A program made the translations under genes and the position numbers. From NCBI GenBank assembly GCA_009691025.1, contig SHWB01000008.1, positions 1-64,000 on the forward strand: a stretch of DNA of 64,000 nt, given 5' to 3'. Source of the stretch: Alphaproteobacteria bacterium. GTDB lineage: Bacteria > Pseudomonadota > Alphaproteobacteria > UBA6615. A model generated the notes under the pieces. That model did not search any database and had not been told where the DNA came from. It worked only from the letters and a program-made list of their open reading frames with translations. Positions within the stretch are counted from its first letter, which is position 1. Each line of letters opens with the position of its first letter. Shown here piece by piece: positions 63,876-64,000 of this stretch.

Positions 63876-64000
63876 ATGTTCGGCCATGACCGTCTTATCC
63901 CCGTCGCCGTCTTCACGCTCGTCGCCGTGATGTGCGGCCTCGCCCTTGCGCGCCTGAATCAGCCGGCCATCGTCGGCTACATCGTCGCGGGCGTGGTGCT
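63876..64000 (+). CDS. CPA2 family cation:proton antiporter (3' end outside window)
   Basis: The first 41 codons of a membrane protein: MFGHDRLIPVAVFTLVAVMC then GLALARLNQPAIVGYIVAGVVL. The pattern LxQPAIVGYIxAGVVLGP at the end of the first helices is that of KefB/KefC-type sodium or potassium:proton antiporters. The rest is beyond the window edge. Confidence 0.7.
   Translation, partial: MFGHDRLIPVAVFTLVAVMCGLALARLNQPAIVGYIVAGVV

Overview
The window is GC-rich DNA from an alphaproteobacterium, most likely of a Rhodospirillales-like lineage. This rests on gene content and order: aroK-aroB-hemolysin/CorC family behind xerD, histone-deacetylase-like gene-xseB-ispA-dxs, ispE-TPR protein beside etf-QO and a uracil-DNA glycosylase, secA opposite a parvulin, and an argJ-mutT pair. 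The species is not identifiable from sequence alone.

Layout. 0-7 kb: ubiG end, DUF1178, a shrunken methyltransferase, nitrilase-like amidase, grxC, broken comF, a methyltransferase plus membrane protein pair, an MFS exporter. 7-13 kb: mutT, argJ, parvulin, secA. 13-22 kb: broken luciferase-like monooxygenase, accA, xerD, secreted protein, tiny membrane peptide, aroK, aroB, CorC-like protein, DUF2889. 22-28 kb: an eroded stretch with a broken flavin monooxygenase, an intact HpcH/HpaI aldolase, two broken secreted proteins, a beheaded amidohydrolase and a broken Crp/Fnr regulator. 28-37 kb: HDAC-like, xseB, ispA, dxs, broken RTX gene, mutL, pgi, GIY-YIG. 37-47 kb: CMD protein, SAF-domain dehydrogenase, frameshifted nitronate monooxygenase, zapE, orphan parD, broken MFS, mdh, sucC, sucD. 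47-64 kb: DUF924, cbtBA, gamma-glutamylcyclotransferase, PhyH, tRNA-Gln, exoD, terC, gmd, broken peptidoglycan-binding gene, an AT-rich foreign patch, ispE, TPR, etf-QO, UDG, lytic transglycosylase, moaB, phosphotransferase, broken radical SAM gene and the start of a CPA2 antiporter.

The most striking property is selective decay. Eleven genes carry 14 premature stops; eight are TAG, six TAA, none TGA. Nearly all can be explained by one change, C to A in TCG (read on the other strand, CGA to CTA), and paired copies of intergenic repeats differ by the same change. Housekeeping genes carry only silent or mild versions (Leu CTA, Ile ATA, Val GTA before G). Internal deletions, small indels and a deletion joining two genes accompany the stops, all in dispensable genes. 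This looks like ongoing gene loss under a context-specific mutation bias, although a systematic base-calling artefact must be excluded.

How the genes fit together: the intact set covers isoprenoids (dxs, ispA, ispE), ubiquinone (ubiG, etf-QO), the TCA cycle (mdh, sucCD), shikimate and arginine synthesis, fatty acid initiation (accA), protein export (secA, parvulin), envelope and polysaccharide functions (lytic transglycosylase, gmd, exoD) and DNA repair (mutT, mutL, UDG, xseB). Many intergenic gaps are filled by at least four families of dispersed palindromic repeats.
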